DNA from: Glutamicibacter arilaitensis Re117
GTDB taxonomy: Bacteria > Actinomycetota > Actinomycetes > Actinomycetales > Micrococcaceae
Direction: 5' to 3'
DNA: 64,000 nucleotides
NCBI RefSeq assembly: GCF_000197735.1
Contig: NC_014550.1
Coordinates: 2,728,001 to 2,792,000, forward strand
Positions 44,286 through 54,268 of this stretch are shown in pieces; position 1 is the first letter of the stretch, and each line of letters opens with the position of its first letter. The notes below the pieces were generated by a model. The model was not told the origin of the DNA and ran no database searches. It saw only the letters and a program-made list of their open reading frames with translations. The translations under genes and the position numbers were made by a program.

Positions 44286-45041
44286 ATGAGCAATAACGAT
44301 CCTAACCAGCCGGGACAGCCATACAACCCGGATTCCGCGGGCCAGGGTTCGCAGCAGAACCCGTACAGCGAAAACCCTTACGGCCAGAACCCTTACGGCC
44401 AGAATCCCAATCCTTATGGGCAGCCGCAGGCACCGGGCTACGACCAGTACGCTGCCCAGGGCGGCTATGCCGCGGTGCAGCCACCGGTCGAGCGTCCTCG
44501 GACCTTGGCTATTGCTTTCGGGCTGATCATGCTTGCAGGTATTTTCAGTGCCCTCAGCAGCTGGCTGATGGCCACCTCCAACATGATGGCCAACATGATC
44601 GGCCAGCAGTGGTCGCTGGTTCAGGAAGAATTCCAGAACCAGATGCAAAGCACCCCGGGGATGAACGAGGATCCGCTCGTTGAACAGATGATGCAAAGTC
44701 CTGAAGCTTTCATGGCCCAGGTCAATTCGATGATCTCCAGCTTCGTGATTGTCGGCATGATCATTACCTTGGGCCTGTACTTCCTGGTGGGCTTCTTCGT
44801 TGGCCGCGGCGTGGGTGGCATGCGCATTCTCGCCACGATCCTTGCAGCGCTTTCACTGCTGAATCTGGTCACCACGGTTCCAATGGTCAGCATGTTCGCT
44901 GATACCCAAGCAGGCCTGATCAACGCGGTGTACGTAGTGGGAATCTTGCTGGGCGTTGCCGGCGTAGTCTTTGCCTGGCTGCGTCCATCCTCGGAGTACA
45001 TTGCCCAGCGCCGCATGGCCCGCCGGGCTGGCTACCGCTAA
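44286..45041 (+). CDS. Membrane protein with Pro/Gln/Tyr-rich cytoplasmic N-terminus
   Basis: 251 aa from ATG 44286, with AGAAGGA just upstream; further upstream codons are rejected. Residues 1-60 are low-complexity with repeats of NPYGQ (ENPYGQNPYGQNPNPYGQP), followed by four hydrophobic helices (about 75-95, 155-180, 185-205, 215-235). The extracytoplasmic loop between helices 1 and 2 is Met/Gln-rich. The tail ends in a basic segment (AQRRMARRAGYR). Such proteins are widespread in actinobacteria and have no known role. Ended by a long hairpin. Confidence 0.78.
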   Translation: MSNNDPNQPGQPYNPDSAGQGSQQNPYSENPYGQNPYGQNPNPYGQPQAPGYDQYAAQGGYAAVQPPVERPRTLAIAFGLIMLAGIFSALSSWLMATSNMMANMIGQQWSLVQEEFQNQMQSTPGMNEDPLVEQMMQSPEAFMAQVNSMISSFVIVGMIITLGLYFLVGFFVGRGVGGMRILATILAALSLLNLVTTVPMVSMFADTQAGLINAVYVVGILLGVAGVVFAWLRPSSEYIAQRRMARRAGYR

Positions 45042-45080
45042 ACGCGCGCTGGGGTTTGCCTTCTAAGCCCAGAAGCACGA

Positions 45081-45129
45081 AAAGGCGTAGCTGCCTCATC
45101 CGCAATAAGGATGAGGCAGCTACGCCTTT
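45081..45129. terminator. Bidirectional terminator between the membrane protein gene and rex
   Basis: Perfect 21-base arms starting AAAGGCGTAGCTGCC around GCAATAA, ending in CCTTTC, between convergent stops at 45041 and 45158. Confidence 0.92.
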
Positions 45130-45157
45130 CGTCGTTAGCGCAGGTCTAGTCTTGCGC

Positions 45158-45793
45158 TCAGCCCTGGACCGCGAGGTAAGCCAGGATCTGCAGTTCGGTG
45201 GACAGATCCACCCGGCGCAGATTCATTCCCTCTGGAACGCGCAGCGGCTTAGGTGCGAAGGACAGGACCGAGCGGACAGAGAGCTCAGCTAGTTCGTAAA
45301 CCAGGTCCTGGGCGGCATCGCCAGGGATTGCCAGCACGGCAATGTTGATTTCTTCGCGCTGGACAACTTTTGCCAGGTCTCCGATTGCTTCCACGTGCAG
45401 CTCGCCAACTGCTTTGCCCACCAGCGCAGGATCGATATCCAAGATGGCCTTGACGTTGAAGCCGCGGGATTTGAAACCTGCATAGCCGCTCAGCGCGCGG
45501 CCGAGGTTACCTGCACCAAGGATGGCTACGCGCCAGTCCTGGTTCAAGCCCAGCGTGCGGCTGATATGTTCGGCAAGTTCACGGACCACGTAGCCGACCC
45601 CGCGGGTTCCATAAGAACCCAGCCAGGAAAGGTCCTTGCGCAGGATCGAGGGGTTCACGCCAGCTTCTTTGGCCAGCACCCCGGAACTGGTGCGTTCTAG
45701 TCCTTGGGCGTCCAAGGCATTTAGCGCGCGCAGGTACTGGGTCAGTCGAGCCAGCGTGGCCTCAGGCAACACCCGGGCTTCAAGCTCCGACAT
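45158..45793 (-). CDS. rex: Redox-sensing transcriptional repressor Rex
   Basis: NADH/NAD-responsive repressor, 211 aa from ATG 45793 (GGGAG upstream). The winged helix covers about 10-80 (LPEATLARLTQYLRAL, SGVLAKEAGVNPSILRKDLS, GSYGTRGVGY), followed by a Rossmann domain with GAGNLGRALSGYAGF and the domain-swapped C-terminal helix (LSTELQILAYLAV). Rex controls respiratory and fermentation genes, so its place next to cytochrome c maturation genes is notable; no clear Rex box was seen nearby. The glutaredoxin-like gene lies just upstream on the same strand. Confidence 0.93.
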   Translation of the reverse strand: MSELEARVLPEATLARLTQYLRALNALDAQGLERTSSGVLAKEAGVNPSILRKDLSWLGSYGTRGVGYVVRELAEHISRTLGLNQDWRVAILGAGNLGRALSGYAGFKSRGFNVKAILDIDPALVGKAVGELHVEAIGDLAKVVQREEINIAVLAIPGDAAQDLVYELAELSVRSVLSFAPKPLRVPEGMNLRRVDLSTELQILAYLAVQG

Positions 45794-45859
45794 TTTCGTT
45801 CTCCCGCACTTTTCGGTGCTCTCTTCGAGCACAACGCAAAATCATTTATTCGGTAGCAG

Positions 45860-46105
45860 CTAGCTGCTCAGCAGCCGTTCCAGGCGTTGGGCATCGATGT
45901 GCCAGAAGTCCCGAACTTCGCCGTCGATCAGCAAGACTGGAACTTCCTCATGGTGCTTGGCAAGCAACTGCGGATCCTGGTCAATATCGAGTTCAGAGAA
46001 TTCCATATGCAAGCGGCCTGTCACCTCAGCCACGGTTTCGCGTGCGGCCTGGCACAGGTGGCAGCCTTCTCGGACCAACAGCTGAATCTGATGCAAAGTA
46101 CTCAC
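45860..46105 (-). CDS. Glutaredoxin-like (DUF836) small thiol protein
   Basis: 81-aa thioredoxin-fold protein with a CXXC active site in REGCHLCQAA (Cys15, Cys18), a cis-Pro region (EEVPVLLIDGE) and the usual small alpha/beta order. It probably reduces disulfides or mycothiol mixed disulfides. It lies 66 bases upstream of rex on the same strand, so the two redox genes may be cotranscribed. Divergent HAD gene begins 63 bases away. Confidence 0.85.
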   Translation of the reverse strand: MSTLHQIQLLVREGCHLCQAARETVAEVTGRLHMEFSELDIDQDPQLLAKHHEEVPVLLIDGEVRDFWHIDAQRLERLLSS

Positions 46106-46167
46106 CTGTCCATAATCTCACGAGCCGTAACCACGCTTAAACTTGGCGATGAAATAAACTGGATCAA

Positions 46168-46974
46168 ATGCCTTCCATCGATCCTCACCTGAACCCGAAT
46201 TCTTCCGTAGCTCCGGATACGGTTGCCGCTTTCTTCGACGTCGATAACACCCTGGTGCGTGGTGCGTCGCTGTATCTGCTGGCCCGCAAGCTCCATGAGC
46301 GCCGTTTCTTCCAGTTCCGTGAAATCCTCTGGTTCGCCCTGAAGCAATTGCGTTTTGCTGCACGCGGCGAACATCTAGGCGATATCCATCAGATTCGCGA
46401 CCGTGCGCTGATGATGGTGCGGGGCATCCCGGTGTCCGAGATCGAGAAGATTGGAAACGAGATCTACGACGAATACATCGAGCCGAAGCTGTGGGCCGGT
46501 TCGGTGGCTATTGCGCGCCAGCATCGCACGGTGGGACGCGAGGTCTGGCTGGTCACGGCCACTCCCCTGGAAGTGGCGAATGTCATCTCAGATCGTTTGG
46601 AACTTACCGGTGCTTTGGGCACGGTAGTGGCCAGCGAGGACGGTTTTTACACCGGATCGCTGTCCAGCCCGATCCTGCATGCGGCGGAAAAGGCTCAGGC
46701 GGTACGCACCCTGGCCAAGGCTCGCGGCATCTCGCTATCCAAGTCCTGGGCCTACTCAGATTCCTACAATGATGTTCCGCTGCTTGAAGCTGTGGGCCAT
46801 CCGGTGTGCATCAACCCCGATGCGCGGCTCCGTGCCTATGCCAAGCGCCGCGGATGGCAGGTCTATGACTTCCGGACCGGTCAGCGTGCCGCCAAACTCG
46901 GCCTGAAGACCGCTGGCGTGCTTGGGGCGCTCTGGGCGGCTCGACGTTCAATCCTGCGCCGTTCCGGCTCTTAG
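46168..46974 (+). CDS. HAD-IB family phosphatase
   Basis: 268-aa haloacid-dehalogenase-type phosphatase of the SerB-like IB subfamily. Motif I is FFDVDNTLVRG (D24 nucleophile, D26), motif II lies in VWLVTATPLEV, motif III Lys is in LSKSWAY and motif IV in YSDSYNDVPLLEAVG. A basic C-terminal tail (AARRSILRRSGS) may contact membrane or nucleic acid. Substrate unknown; members are annotated as phosphoserine or lipid-phosphate phosphatases. Confidence 0.9.
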   Translation: MPSIDPHLNPNSSVAPDTVAAFFDVDNTLVRGASLYLLARKLHERRFFQFREILWFALKQLRFAARGEHLGDIHQIRDRALMMVRGIPVSEIEKIGNEIYDEYIEPKLWAGSVAIARQHRTVGREVWLVTATPLEVANVISDRLELTGALGTVVASEDGFYTGSLSSPILHAAEKAQAVRTLAKARGISLSKSWAYSDSYNDVPLLEAVGHPVCINPDARLRAYAKRRGWQVYDFRTGQRAAKLGLKTAGVLGALWAARRSILRRSGS

Positions 46975-47000
46975 AAGGGCACTGAGCGGCTTTAGATAAA

Positions 47001-47050
47001 GCAATCGCCACCGTTCAACAGTTTCACTGTGAAGCGGTGGCGATGATTGC
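47001..47050. terminator. Bidirectional terminator between the HAD gene and the bS22 gene
   Basis: Arms ATCGCCACCG / CGGTGGCGAT, extended by GCA/TGC flanks and inner TTCA..TGAA pairing, between convergent stops at 46974 and 47077. Confidence 0.82.
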
Positions 47051-47076
47051 CTAGCGGCAAACGCTCAGAAGTATAT

Positions 47077-47175
47077 TTACTTCTTATTGCGACGCTGGTG
47101 GCGGGTCTTGCGAAGCAATTTGCGGTGCTTCTTCTTCGACATACGCTTGCGGCGCTTCTTGATAACAGAGCCCAT
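47077..47175 (-). CDS. 30S ribosomal protein bS22 (AURKAIP1/COX24 domain), 32 aa
   Basis: Very short gene encoding 32 residues that begin [20 protein letters not shown], almost all Lys, Arg and His. This matches the actinobacterial protein first annotated as AURKAIP1/COX24-domain and later found as an extra small-subunit ribosomal protein in mycobacteria (bS22). Start ATG 47175 with GAGGAA upstream; stop TAA. It lies between the HAD gene and bldC, a neighbourhood common in actinobacteria. Easily missed because of its length. Confidence 0.93.
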   Translation of the reverse strand: MGSVIKKRRKRMSKKKHRKLLRKTRHQRRNKK

Positions 47176-47314
47176 AATGGTTCCTCACAAACTAAATAAA
47201 TGCGTCAACCCCAAACGCCTGCTTGCGCGCGTGCACAAGGACAAGGTTGACCCGACGTTAAACGTTCCTTAACAGATTACCCGCTTTTCGGCCATGCTCT
47301 GACCATCGCGCGGA

Positions 47315-47539
47315 CTATCGACCGTAAGAACCGGTACCGTGCTGCGGATCAATGGCCGCAGCATTCAAGTAAGATTCCACGGCGTTTTCCGGAACGCGAT
47401 AGGAGCGACCGAACTGAACAGCAGGCAAGTCGCCTGCGTGGATCAGCCGATAAACGGTCATTTTGGAAACACGCATCATGTCGGCCACTTCGGCCACAGT
47501 CATGAAACGGGCTCCGGCAAAATTCTGTTTATCCGTCAT
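47315..47539 (-). CDS. bldC: BldC-type small MerR-like DNA-binding protein
   Basis: 74-aa protein consisting of a single MerR/excisionase-like winged helix: FMTVAEVADMMRVSKMTVYR, then LIHAGDLPAVQFGRSYRVPENAVESYL. No effector domain. The pattern and length are those of BldC, the developmental regulator of Streptomyces that is conserved even in non-sporulating actinobacteria. Start ATG 47539. It is monocistronic, upstream of the bS22 gene on the same strand; about 195 bases separate its start from the gdhA terminator. Confidence 0.9.
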   Translation of the reverse strand: MTDKQNFAGARFMTVAEVADMMRVSKMTVYRLIHAGDLPAVQFGRSYRVPENAVESYLNAAAIDPQHGTGSYGR

Positions 47540-47735
47540 GCGGGATAATCTCCTGACGCTGATCTCTAATTCGTCGCGTAAATAATAGCGAAGATGAACT
47601 TACACGGCTTTGGATCAACATCGACGGTTCAGGTTCACATTCGCTTTGCACTAGTCTAATCGCACTTTTGTAACTTTTGCATCACGAAACACACCTGTAG
47701 CCTTTTGAATCACATTTTTTGATGCTTAAACGAAA

Positions 47736-47783
47736 CAATCCGTGGGTTTTCCCTGAGATTCCCCAGTGAAAACCCACGGATTG
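47736..47783 (-). terminator. Intrinsic terminator of gdhA
   Basis: Arms of 16 bases (CAATCCGTGGGTTTTC and its complement) with a 16-base loop, followed on the minus strand by TTTCGTTT; 15 bases after the gdhA stop. Confidence 0.88.
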
Positions 47784-47798
47784 GATCAAATTCACTTA

Positions 47799-49250
<1,452 letters not shown>

Positions 49251-49332
49251 TCATGTTATAAAACAGGATTGCGCGCGTAACTTAAATGATTGACCATTTT
49301 GCATGGTTGCAGCGCCGAACACTGGTCAACAG

Positions 49333-49776
49333 CTAGCGTCGACGGCCAAATCGTGGAAGTTTCTCAAAGAATTCCTGCGCACGTCCAGTGACTTGTTCCA
49401 AACCTTGGCCAACGCGGCGACCGATCTGACCAGTGGTCGGATTAGCCGCTGCAGCCAGCTGCCCGTCGGCTTCAGCCTCTGTGGTTGCAAGCTCCTGGCT
49501 CGGGGCTTGAACCGGTACCAGATCCGCGCACCAGTGCACCAGGTCTTCCAATGCAGAGGTATCAATGCTGTAGATACGGCGCTGCCCAGCAGCGGTCATG
49601 CTCACCAGCTCAGCCTCGCGCAAAACCTTCAGGTGCTTAGAAACGGTCGGTTGCGAGATCTCCAGTTCGGTAACCAGAGTGCCCACGGCCTTCGGCTCGT
49701 TTTTAAGCGCCTCGATAATCTTTCGTCGGGTTGGCTCAGCCAACGCCGAAAATACTTCGTCAATTGCCACACACAT
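49333..49776 (-). CDS. ArsR-family winged-helix regulator
   Basis: 147-aa regulator. The ArsR core covers about 5-85: VFSALAEPTRRKIIEALKNE, then the recognition helix in LEISQPTVSKHLKVLREAEL and the wing GQRRIYSI. No metal-binding Cys box is present, so it is of the non-metal ArsR type that often carries repression of its own or adjacent genes. The C-terminal 60 residues are Ala/Glu/Gln-rich and end basic. ATG 49776 is chosen; GTG 49770 is possible and both lack strong ribosome sites. AcuC precedes it on the same strand. Confidence 0.85.
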   Translation of the reverse strand: MCVAIDEVFSALAEPTRRKIIEALKNEPKAVGTLVTELEISQPTVSKHLKVLREAELVSMTAAGQRRIYSIDTSALEDLVHWCADLVPVQAPSQELATTEAEADGQLAAAANPTTGQIGRRVGQGLEQVTGRAQEFFEKLPRFGRRR

Positions 49777-49871
49777 AACCCTAACGGCATATGACCAAAT
49801 GGCAATCAATTTGCGCGCCCAAATGGCTGGGAAGCCATGTTGTTGCGCCCTGTGGTCGCACGGATACGGTC

Positions 49872-51074
49872 CTAGTCGAACCAGGGATCCAGGCCGAAGA
49901 ACGGAAAGACTTCTTTGCGCGTAGCAATAATGGTCCGGTCCACCGGATCGGCAGGATCATATCCAACTTCCCAATTGCGCCACCATAATTGCGCGTCATC
50001 GCCCATGAGGTATGGCATGGCCCGTCCATACCGTTCCAATACATATCGACGGAAAGTTTCTGGAACATAGGTACGCAGCGGCATCGGCTTACCCGCAACA
50101 ATTGCGGTCAGGTGCGTCCACGTGCGCGGTACGACTGCGGTGGCGTTATATCCGCCGCCTCCGGTAGCCAGCCACCGGCCCTCGCAGTGCTCATCTGCTA
50201 GCTGGGAGATGTCCAGGGCTGCTTGGCGCTGGGCATCAACTGAGAGTTTCAAGTTGCTCATGTCATCATCACGGTGCGCATCGCAGCCGTGCTGGGAGAC
50301 GATGATTTCGGGTTTAAAGGCCCGCACCAGCTGCGGAACGATTGCATGGAACGCACGCATCCACCCCGAGTCCCCGGTCATGGCCGGCAGCGCAACATTC
50401 ACGGCGCTGCCTTCGGCGTTCTTGCCACCAATTTCATTGGCGAATCCCGTACCGGGAAATAGCGACAGCCCGGACTCATGCAGCGAGATGGTAAGTACCC
50501 GTTCGTCATCCCAGAAGATCGACTCCGTGCCATCGCCATGGTGCGCATCCACATCGATGTAGACCACGCGCTTGGCGCCCTTTTCCAGCATCTGGTGGAT
50601 TGCCGCTGCTGCATCGTTATAGATGCAGAAACCGCTGGCTTTGCTCTTGGCCGCATGGTGCATGCCTCCGGCGAAGTTGACCGCGCGGACCACGTCCAGA
50701 TCCATGATGGCTTCGGCAGCTATGACCGAGCCACCGACTATCCGTCCGGCGGCTTCATGCATTCCGGCGAATACCGGGTCATCTTCGGTGCCCAGGCCGA
50801 ATTCCTCAGCTACCAGCGTCGGGTCTTCGCTAACGCGGCGCACCTGATCGATGTAGCTTTGATCGTGGACCGTGCCGATGACCGCGTCCTCAGCGATTTC
50901 AGGAGCCTGGATCTTGACATTTTGCTCATCAAGAACTTTCAGCTCGTCGCTGAGTCGATAAGTCAGTTCAAGCCGTGAAGGGTGCATCGGATGCCAGTCA
51001 CTGAATTTGTACTTCAGGAACTGTTCATCCCACATCACCATGGTTGGCCGTGGGGCATGCTCTGGATCTAACAC
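49872..51074 (-). CDS. acuC: Acetoin utilization protein AcuC / class I-type histone deacetylase homolog
   Basis: 400-aa zinc deacetylase. Landmarks: GGMHHAAKSKASGFCIYND (active-site His pair and Asn-Asp), IDVDAHHGDGTESIFW (zinc ligands Asp, His), SQHGCDAHRDDD (third zinc Asp) and GGGGYN. In Bacillus, AcuC deacetylates acetyl-CoA synthetase; the genes acuA and acuB are not in this window, so the target here is unknown. Start GTG 51074 as annotated by frame; ATG 51041 would suit homolog length as well. Divergent from the potassium transporter. Confidence 0.88.
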   Translation of the reverse strand: MLDPEHAPRPTMVMWDEQFLKYKFSDWHPMHPSRLELTYRLSDELKVLDEQNVKIQAPEIAEDAVIGTVHDQSYIDQVRRVSEDPTLVAEEFGLGTEDDPVFAGMHEAAGRIVGGSVIAAEAIMDLDVVRAVNFAGGMHHAAKSKASGFCIYNDAAAAIHQMLEKGAKRVVYIDVDAHHGDGTESIFWDDERVLTISLHESGLSLFPGTGFANEIGGKNAEGSAVNVALPAMTGDSGWMRAFHAIVPQLVRAFKPEIIVSQHGCDAHRDDDMSNLKLSVDAQRQAALDISQLADEHCEGRWLATGGGGYNATAVVPRTWTHLTAIVAGKPMPLRTYVPETFRRYVLERYGRAMPYLMGDDAQLWWRNWEVGYDPADPVDRTIIATRKEVFPFFGLDPWFD

Positions 51075-51247
51075 GATTTCAGGCTACCCGATGGTGATCC
51101 AACTCATGAATTTATGGCAGTTTGCACGGCTTGTCGGCTCTTCAGGCGGGCAACGCAAGCGTTTAGCGGTGGAAACGCGTAAATTACTAGAAGGACTACC
51201 TGTCCGTCTTCGTAAAGAACTGTTCCCAAGGAAACGGCGAGTACTAC

Positions 51248-52681
51248 ATGAGCACAGCCAGCGCATCGAGCCCCAGCGCTCGGGCAGCTGAAATGCGTGA
51301 ACAGCGTCGCAAGAAGTGGCTGGCAGTTCGCATCGCAGTTGCCGACTTCACCGTGCGCTCCCCCGCACGTTTGACCTTGGGCGCATTCCTCTTGGCCATC
51401 ACCATCTTCACCTCCTTGCTCGCGGCTCCGTTCTCTTCGGCCACCGGCGAGGCCACTGCACTGCATGACGCATTGTTCACTGCGGTATCCGCGGTCTGCG
51501 TAACCGGTTTGACTACCGTTTCCACCGCTGTGCACTGGTCATTTGTGGGTCAGCTGATCATGTTGGTCGCAACGTTCATGGGTGGTCTGGGCATTTTGAC
51601 CTTGGCCTCGATCATGTCCCTGGCGGTATCCCGCAAACTGGGTGTGCGCGCCAAGCTGATGGCTCAGAACTCGATGAACAGTTCCGGGGCCTCGGCGCTG
51701 GGCGAAATCAGTTCATTGCTGCGCATCGTGATCCTCACTGCAGTCAGTCTGCAGGCAGTGATCGCACTATTTCTGATTCCCCGCTTTTACATCCTGGGTG
51801 AAAGCGTCCTGTCTTCCATTTGGCATGGACTCTTCTATGCCGTGTCGTCTTTCAACAACGCAGGATTTACCCCGCACTCCGATGGTCTGGTGCCTTATGA
51901 GACCGACCTGTGGATCTTGGGACCGCTGATGGCCGCGGTCTTTACCGGTTCATTGGGCTTCCCAGTGATCATGGTGCTGCTGGCGCATAAGTTCAATGTG
52001 AAGAAATGGAACCTGCACACCAAGCTGACAGTGCTTACCACCACGATCTTGCTCTTTGCCGGATCCTTGCTGTGGATGATTTTCGAATGGGCCAATCCCA
52101 AGACCATCGGCGGGTTGTCCTTCGGAGACAAGGTCATCCATGGATTCTTCGCGTCCACCATGACCCGTTCTGGTGGCTTCAACTTGGTAGATCAAAATGA
52201 CATCCACCAGGTCACCGTCTTGCTCAGCGATGCTCTGATGTTCGCCGGTGGCGGTTCGGCCTCCACCGCTGGCGGTATCAAGGTCACCACCATAGCCGTG
52301 ATGTTCCTAGCGATTTTGGCTGAAGTGCGTGGTGACGTCGACGCACGCGCGTTCGGACGCCGGATCCCGCAGGGAACCATGCGCGTGGCAATCTCCGTGG
52401 TCGCCATGGGCGCTTCGCTGGTGATGCTCGCTACCGGCGCACTGGTCACCATCGATGAAGAGATAGGCTTCTCGCGTGCCCTGTTCGAGTCCATCTCGGC
52501 GTTTGCTACCGTTGGCCTGAGCAGTGGGGTTTCGCAGGAACTGCCTCCTGCCGGCAAGTATGTCTTGAGCGCGTTGATGTTTGCCGGACGTATCGGCAGT
52601 ATTACCCTCGCCAGTGCATTGACCATGCGCCACCGCAATACACTGTTCAGACTTCCAGAAGAAAGGCCGCTCATTGGCTGA
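51248..52681 (+). CDS. Potassium uptake channel subunit TrkH/KtrB family
   Basis: 477-aa membrane protein with the fourfold M1-P-M2 organisation of K+ transporters. Filter loops are recognisable: AVSAVCVTGLTTV, AVSSFNNAGFTPHSDG, TMTRSGGFNLVD and SISAFATVGLSSGVS. LGKxx-type cytoplasmic loops are present (LSKxx not resolved). It partners with the cytosolic RCK protein encoded by the next gene, whose start overlaps this stop by eight bases. By size it is of the KtrB type. Start ATG 51248 has only a weak ribosome site; ATG 51293 is an alternative. Confidence 0.9.
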   Translation: MSTASASSPSARAAEMREQRRKKWLAVRIAVADFTVRSPARLTLGAFLLAITIFTSLLAAPFSSATGEATALHDALFTAVSAVCVTGLTTVSTAVHWSFVGQLIMLVATFMGGLGILTLASIMSLAVSRKLGVRAKLMAQNSMNSSGASALGEISSLLRIVILTAVSLQAVIALFLIPRFYILGESVLSSIWHGLFYAVSSFNNAGFTPHSDGLVPYETDLWILGPLMAAVFTGSLGFPVIMVLLAHKFNVKKWNLHTKLTVLTTTILLFAGSLLWMIFEWANPKTIGGLSFGDKVIHGFFASTMTRSGGFNLVDQNDIHQVTVLLSDALMFAGGGSASTAGGIKVTTIAVMFLAILAEVRGDVDARAFGRRIPQGTMRVAISVVAMGASLVMLATGALVTIDEEIGFSRALFESISAFATVGLSSGVSQELPPAGKYVLSALMFAGRIGSITLASALTMRHRNTLFRLPEERPLIG

Positions 52682-53345
52682 CAAGAACATAGAACACAAT
52701 GCCCCGGTATTGGTCATTGGGTTGGGCCGCTTCGGTGCTTCGGTCGCCGAGACGCTGGTCAAGCAGGGGCGCGAAGTATTGGCCATTGAGCGCAGCCCGG
52801 AGCTTGTGCAGCAGTGGGCCAGCACCCTGACCCACGTGGTTGCCGCCGATGCTACTAACATCGATGCGTTGCGCCAGCTTGGTGCCCAGGAGTTCTCTTC
52901 TGCTGTGGTGGGCGTAGGTACCTCCATCGAGTCCTCGGTGCTGATCACCGTGAATCTGGTGGATCTGGGAATCGAGCACTTGTGGGTCAAGGCCATTACG
53001 CCTTCACACGGAAAGATCCTGACCCGTATCGGCGCTAACCACGTCATCTACCCCGAAGCTGATGCTGGCGTTCGTGCCGCGCACTTGGTCGGGGGCCGCA
53101 TGCTGGACTTCATCGAATTCGATGATGGCTTCGCCATCGTGAAAATGTATCCGCCGAAGGAAACCCAGGGCTTCACTTTGGCCCAATCCCAGGTTCGCTC
53201 GAAATACGGCGTGACCATCGTCGGAGTGAAGTCCCCCGGCGAAGATTTCACCTACGCGATGCCTGACACCATGGTTACACGTCGAGACGTATTGATCGTC
53301 TCCGGGCATGTGGACTTGCTCGAACGATTCGCAGCACGCCCCTAG
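52674..53345 (+). CDS. Potassium uptake regulatory subunit TrkA/KtrA (RCK)
   Basis: 223-aa cytosolic gating protein with an N-terminal RCK Rossmann domain (VLVIGLGRFGASVAETLVKQ, 10-29; the Asp/Glu in VLAIERSPEL) and a C-terminal RCK_C domain (about 140-220). It binds nucleotides and regulates the membrane partner. The start is TTG 52674 inside the transporter stop region, with GAAAGG upstream, so both subunits are made in coupled fashion. The gene ends just before a long hairpin. Confidence 0.9.
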   Translation: MADKNIEHNAPVLVIGLGRFGASVAETLVKQGREVLAIERSPELVQQWASTLTHVVAADATNIDALRQLGAQEFSSAVVGVGTSIESSVLITVNLVDLGIEHLWVKAITPSHGKILTRIGANHVIYPEADAGVRAAHLVGGRMLDFIEFDDGFAIVKMYPPKETQGFTLAQSQVRSKYGVTIVGVKSPGEDFTYAMPDTMVTRRDVLIVSGHVDLLERFAARP

Positions 53346-53361
53346 GTCCAGAAGCACCAAG

Positions 53362-53407
53362 AACGGCGGTGGCCGGCAACCTCATTTGGTTGCCGGCCAC
53401 CGCCGTT
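53362..53407. terminator. Bidirectional terminator between the K+ uptake genes and proC
   Basis: Perfect 20-base arms starting AACGGCGGTGGCC around TCATTT, followed by TGTTCTG; between convergent stops at 53345 and 53422. Flanks AGCACCAA / TTGGTGC extend the pairing after a bulge. Confidence 0.9.
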
Positions 53408-53421
53408 TGTTCTGTTGGTGC

Positions 53422-54264
53422 CTAGCCGAGTTCCGCGCTGAGCTGTGCAGCCCGGGCTGCTGCTGCTTGGGTGCCAGCAGCGATGATCTTGGGAATGCCC
53501 TGCTCATCGAAGGTGGCAATGGCCTGCTCGGTGGTGCCCTTCGGGCTGGTCACGGCTTTGCGCAGCGCTGCCGGGTTCGCTTCTGGATCAGCAAGCATCT
53601 TGCCGGCCCCGGCCACGGTGGCCCGTGCCAAGGCAATAGAAAGCTTTTCATCCAAGCCCATGGCCACACCGGCGTTAGCCATGGCTTCAGCTAGGTAGAA
53701 GGCGTAGGCCGGGCCAGAACCGGAAATGGCCGACAGCGCATTTTGCTGTTCTTCATCGATGACGTGCACGTCGCCGGATCCGGAGAGCAATTCGATGACC
53801 AGCTTGGTCTGAACTTCGCTCACACTGGCCGCCGGGCTGATGCCAACGACTCCGGCCCCAACCATCAAGGGCGTGTTCGGCATGGAACGGATCACTGGCT
53901 GGTCTGCTGGCAGGTGAGCCTGCATGCTGCTCAGGGTGATTGCTGCTGCCACGGAAACAACAACCTTGCTGGCATCCAGCGACGGAGAAATCTCTTCACA
54001 CATCTGGGTGATTCCCACTGGCTTCACGCCCAGGAAGATGATGTCCGCGCTGGCGGCAGCCTTCTTGTTAGCTTCAGGGTCTTGCTCGTTGACCAAGACG
54101 TTGATGCCCAATTCGCGCAACTCAGCGGCGCGGTTATCGCTGCGCACGGTAGCGGTAATGAGCTGTGGATCGTGGCCCGATGCGATGATGCCACGCAGGA
54201 TGGCCCCATTCATGGATCCGGCGCCGAGGAAGGACAGGGACAGATTCTTTGTTGCTTCACTCAT
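53422..54264 (-). CDS. proC: Pyrroline-5-carboxylate reductase ProC
   Basis: Last step of proline synthesis, 280 aa. The N-terminal NADP fold is LSFLGAGSMNGAILRG, with IFLGVKPVGITQM and VVSVAAAI in the middle and the PMNTP-like segment IRSMPNTPLMVGAG. The C-terminal dimerisation domain shows LSAISGSGPAYAFYLAEAMA and LRKAVTSPKGTTEQAI, the substrate-binding signature. Monocistronic or with the downstream isomerase, which begins upstream on the same strand five bases away. Confidence 0.94.
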   Translation of the reverse strand: MSEATKNLSLSFLGAGSMNGAILRGIIASGHDPQLITATVRSDNRAAELRELGINVLVNEQDPEANKKAAASADIIFLGVKPVGITQMCEEISPSLDASKVVVSVAAAITLSSMQAHLPADQPVIRSMPNTPLMVGAGVVGISPAASVSEVQTKLVIELLSGSGDVHVIDEEQQNALSAISGSGPAYAFYLAEAMANAGVAMGLDEKLSIALARATVAGAGKMLADPEANPAALRKAVTSPKGTTEQAIATFDEQGIPKIIAAGTQAAAARAAQLSAELG

Positions 54265-54268
54265 ATGG

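Noticed and set aside
49815..49840. Hairpin ATGGCT/AGCCAT between acuC and the ArsR gene
   Set aside because: Only six-base arms and no T run.
51091..51291. 66-codon ORF upstream of and overlapping the potassium transporter start
   Set aside because: No ribosome site, basic low-information sequence and no known family; a c-di-AMP (ydaO) riboswitch was also considered here, but no such pattern was seen.
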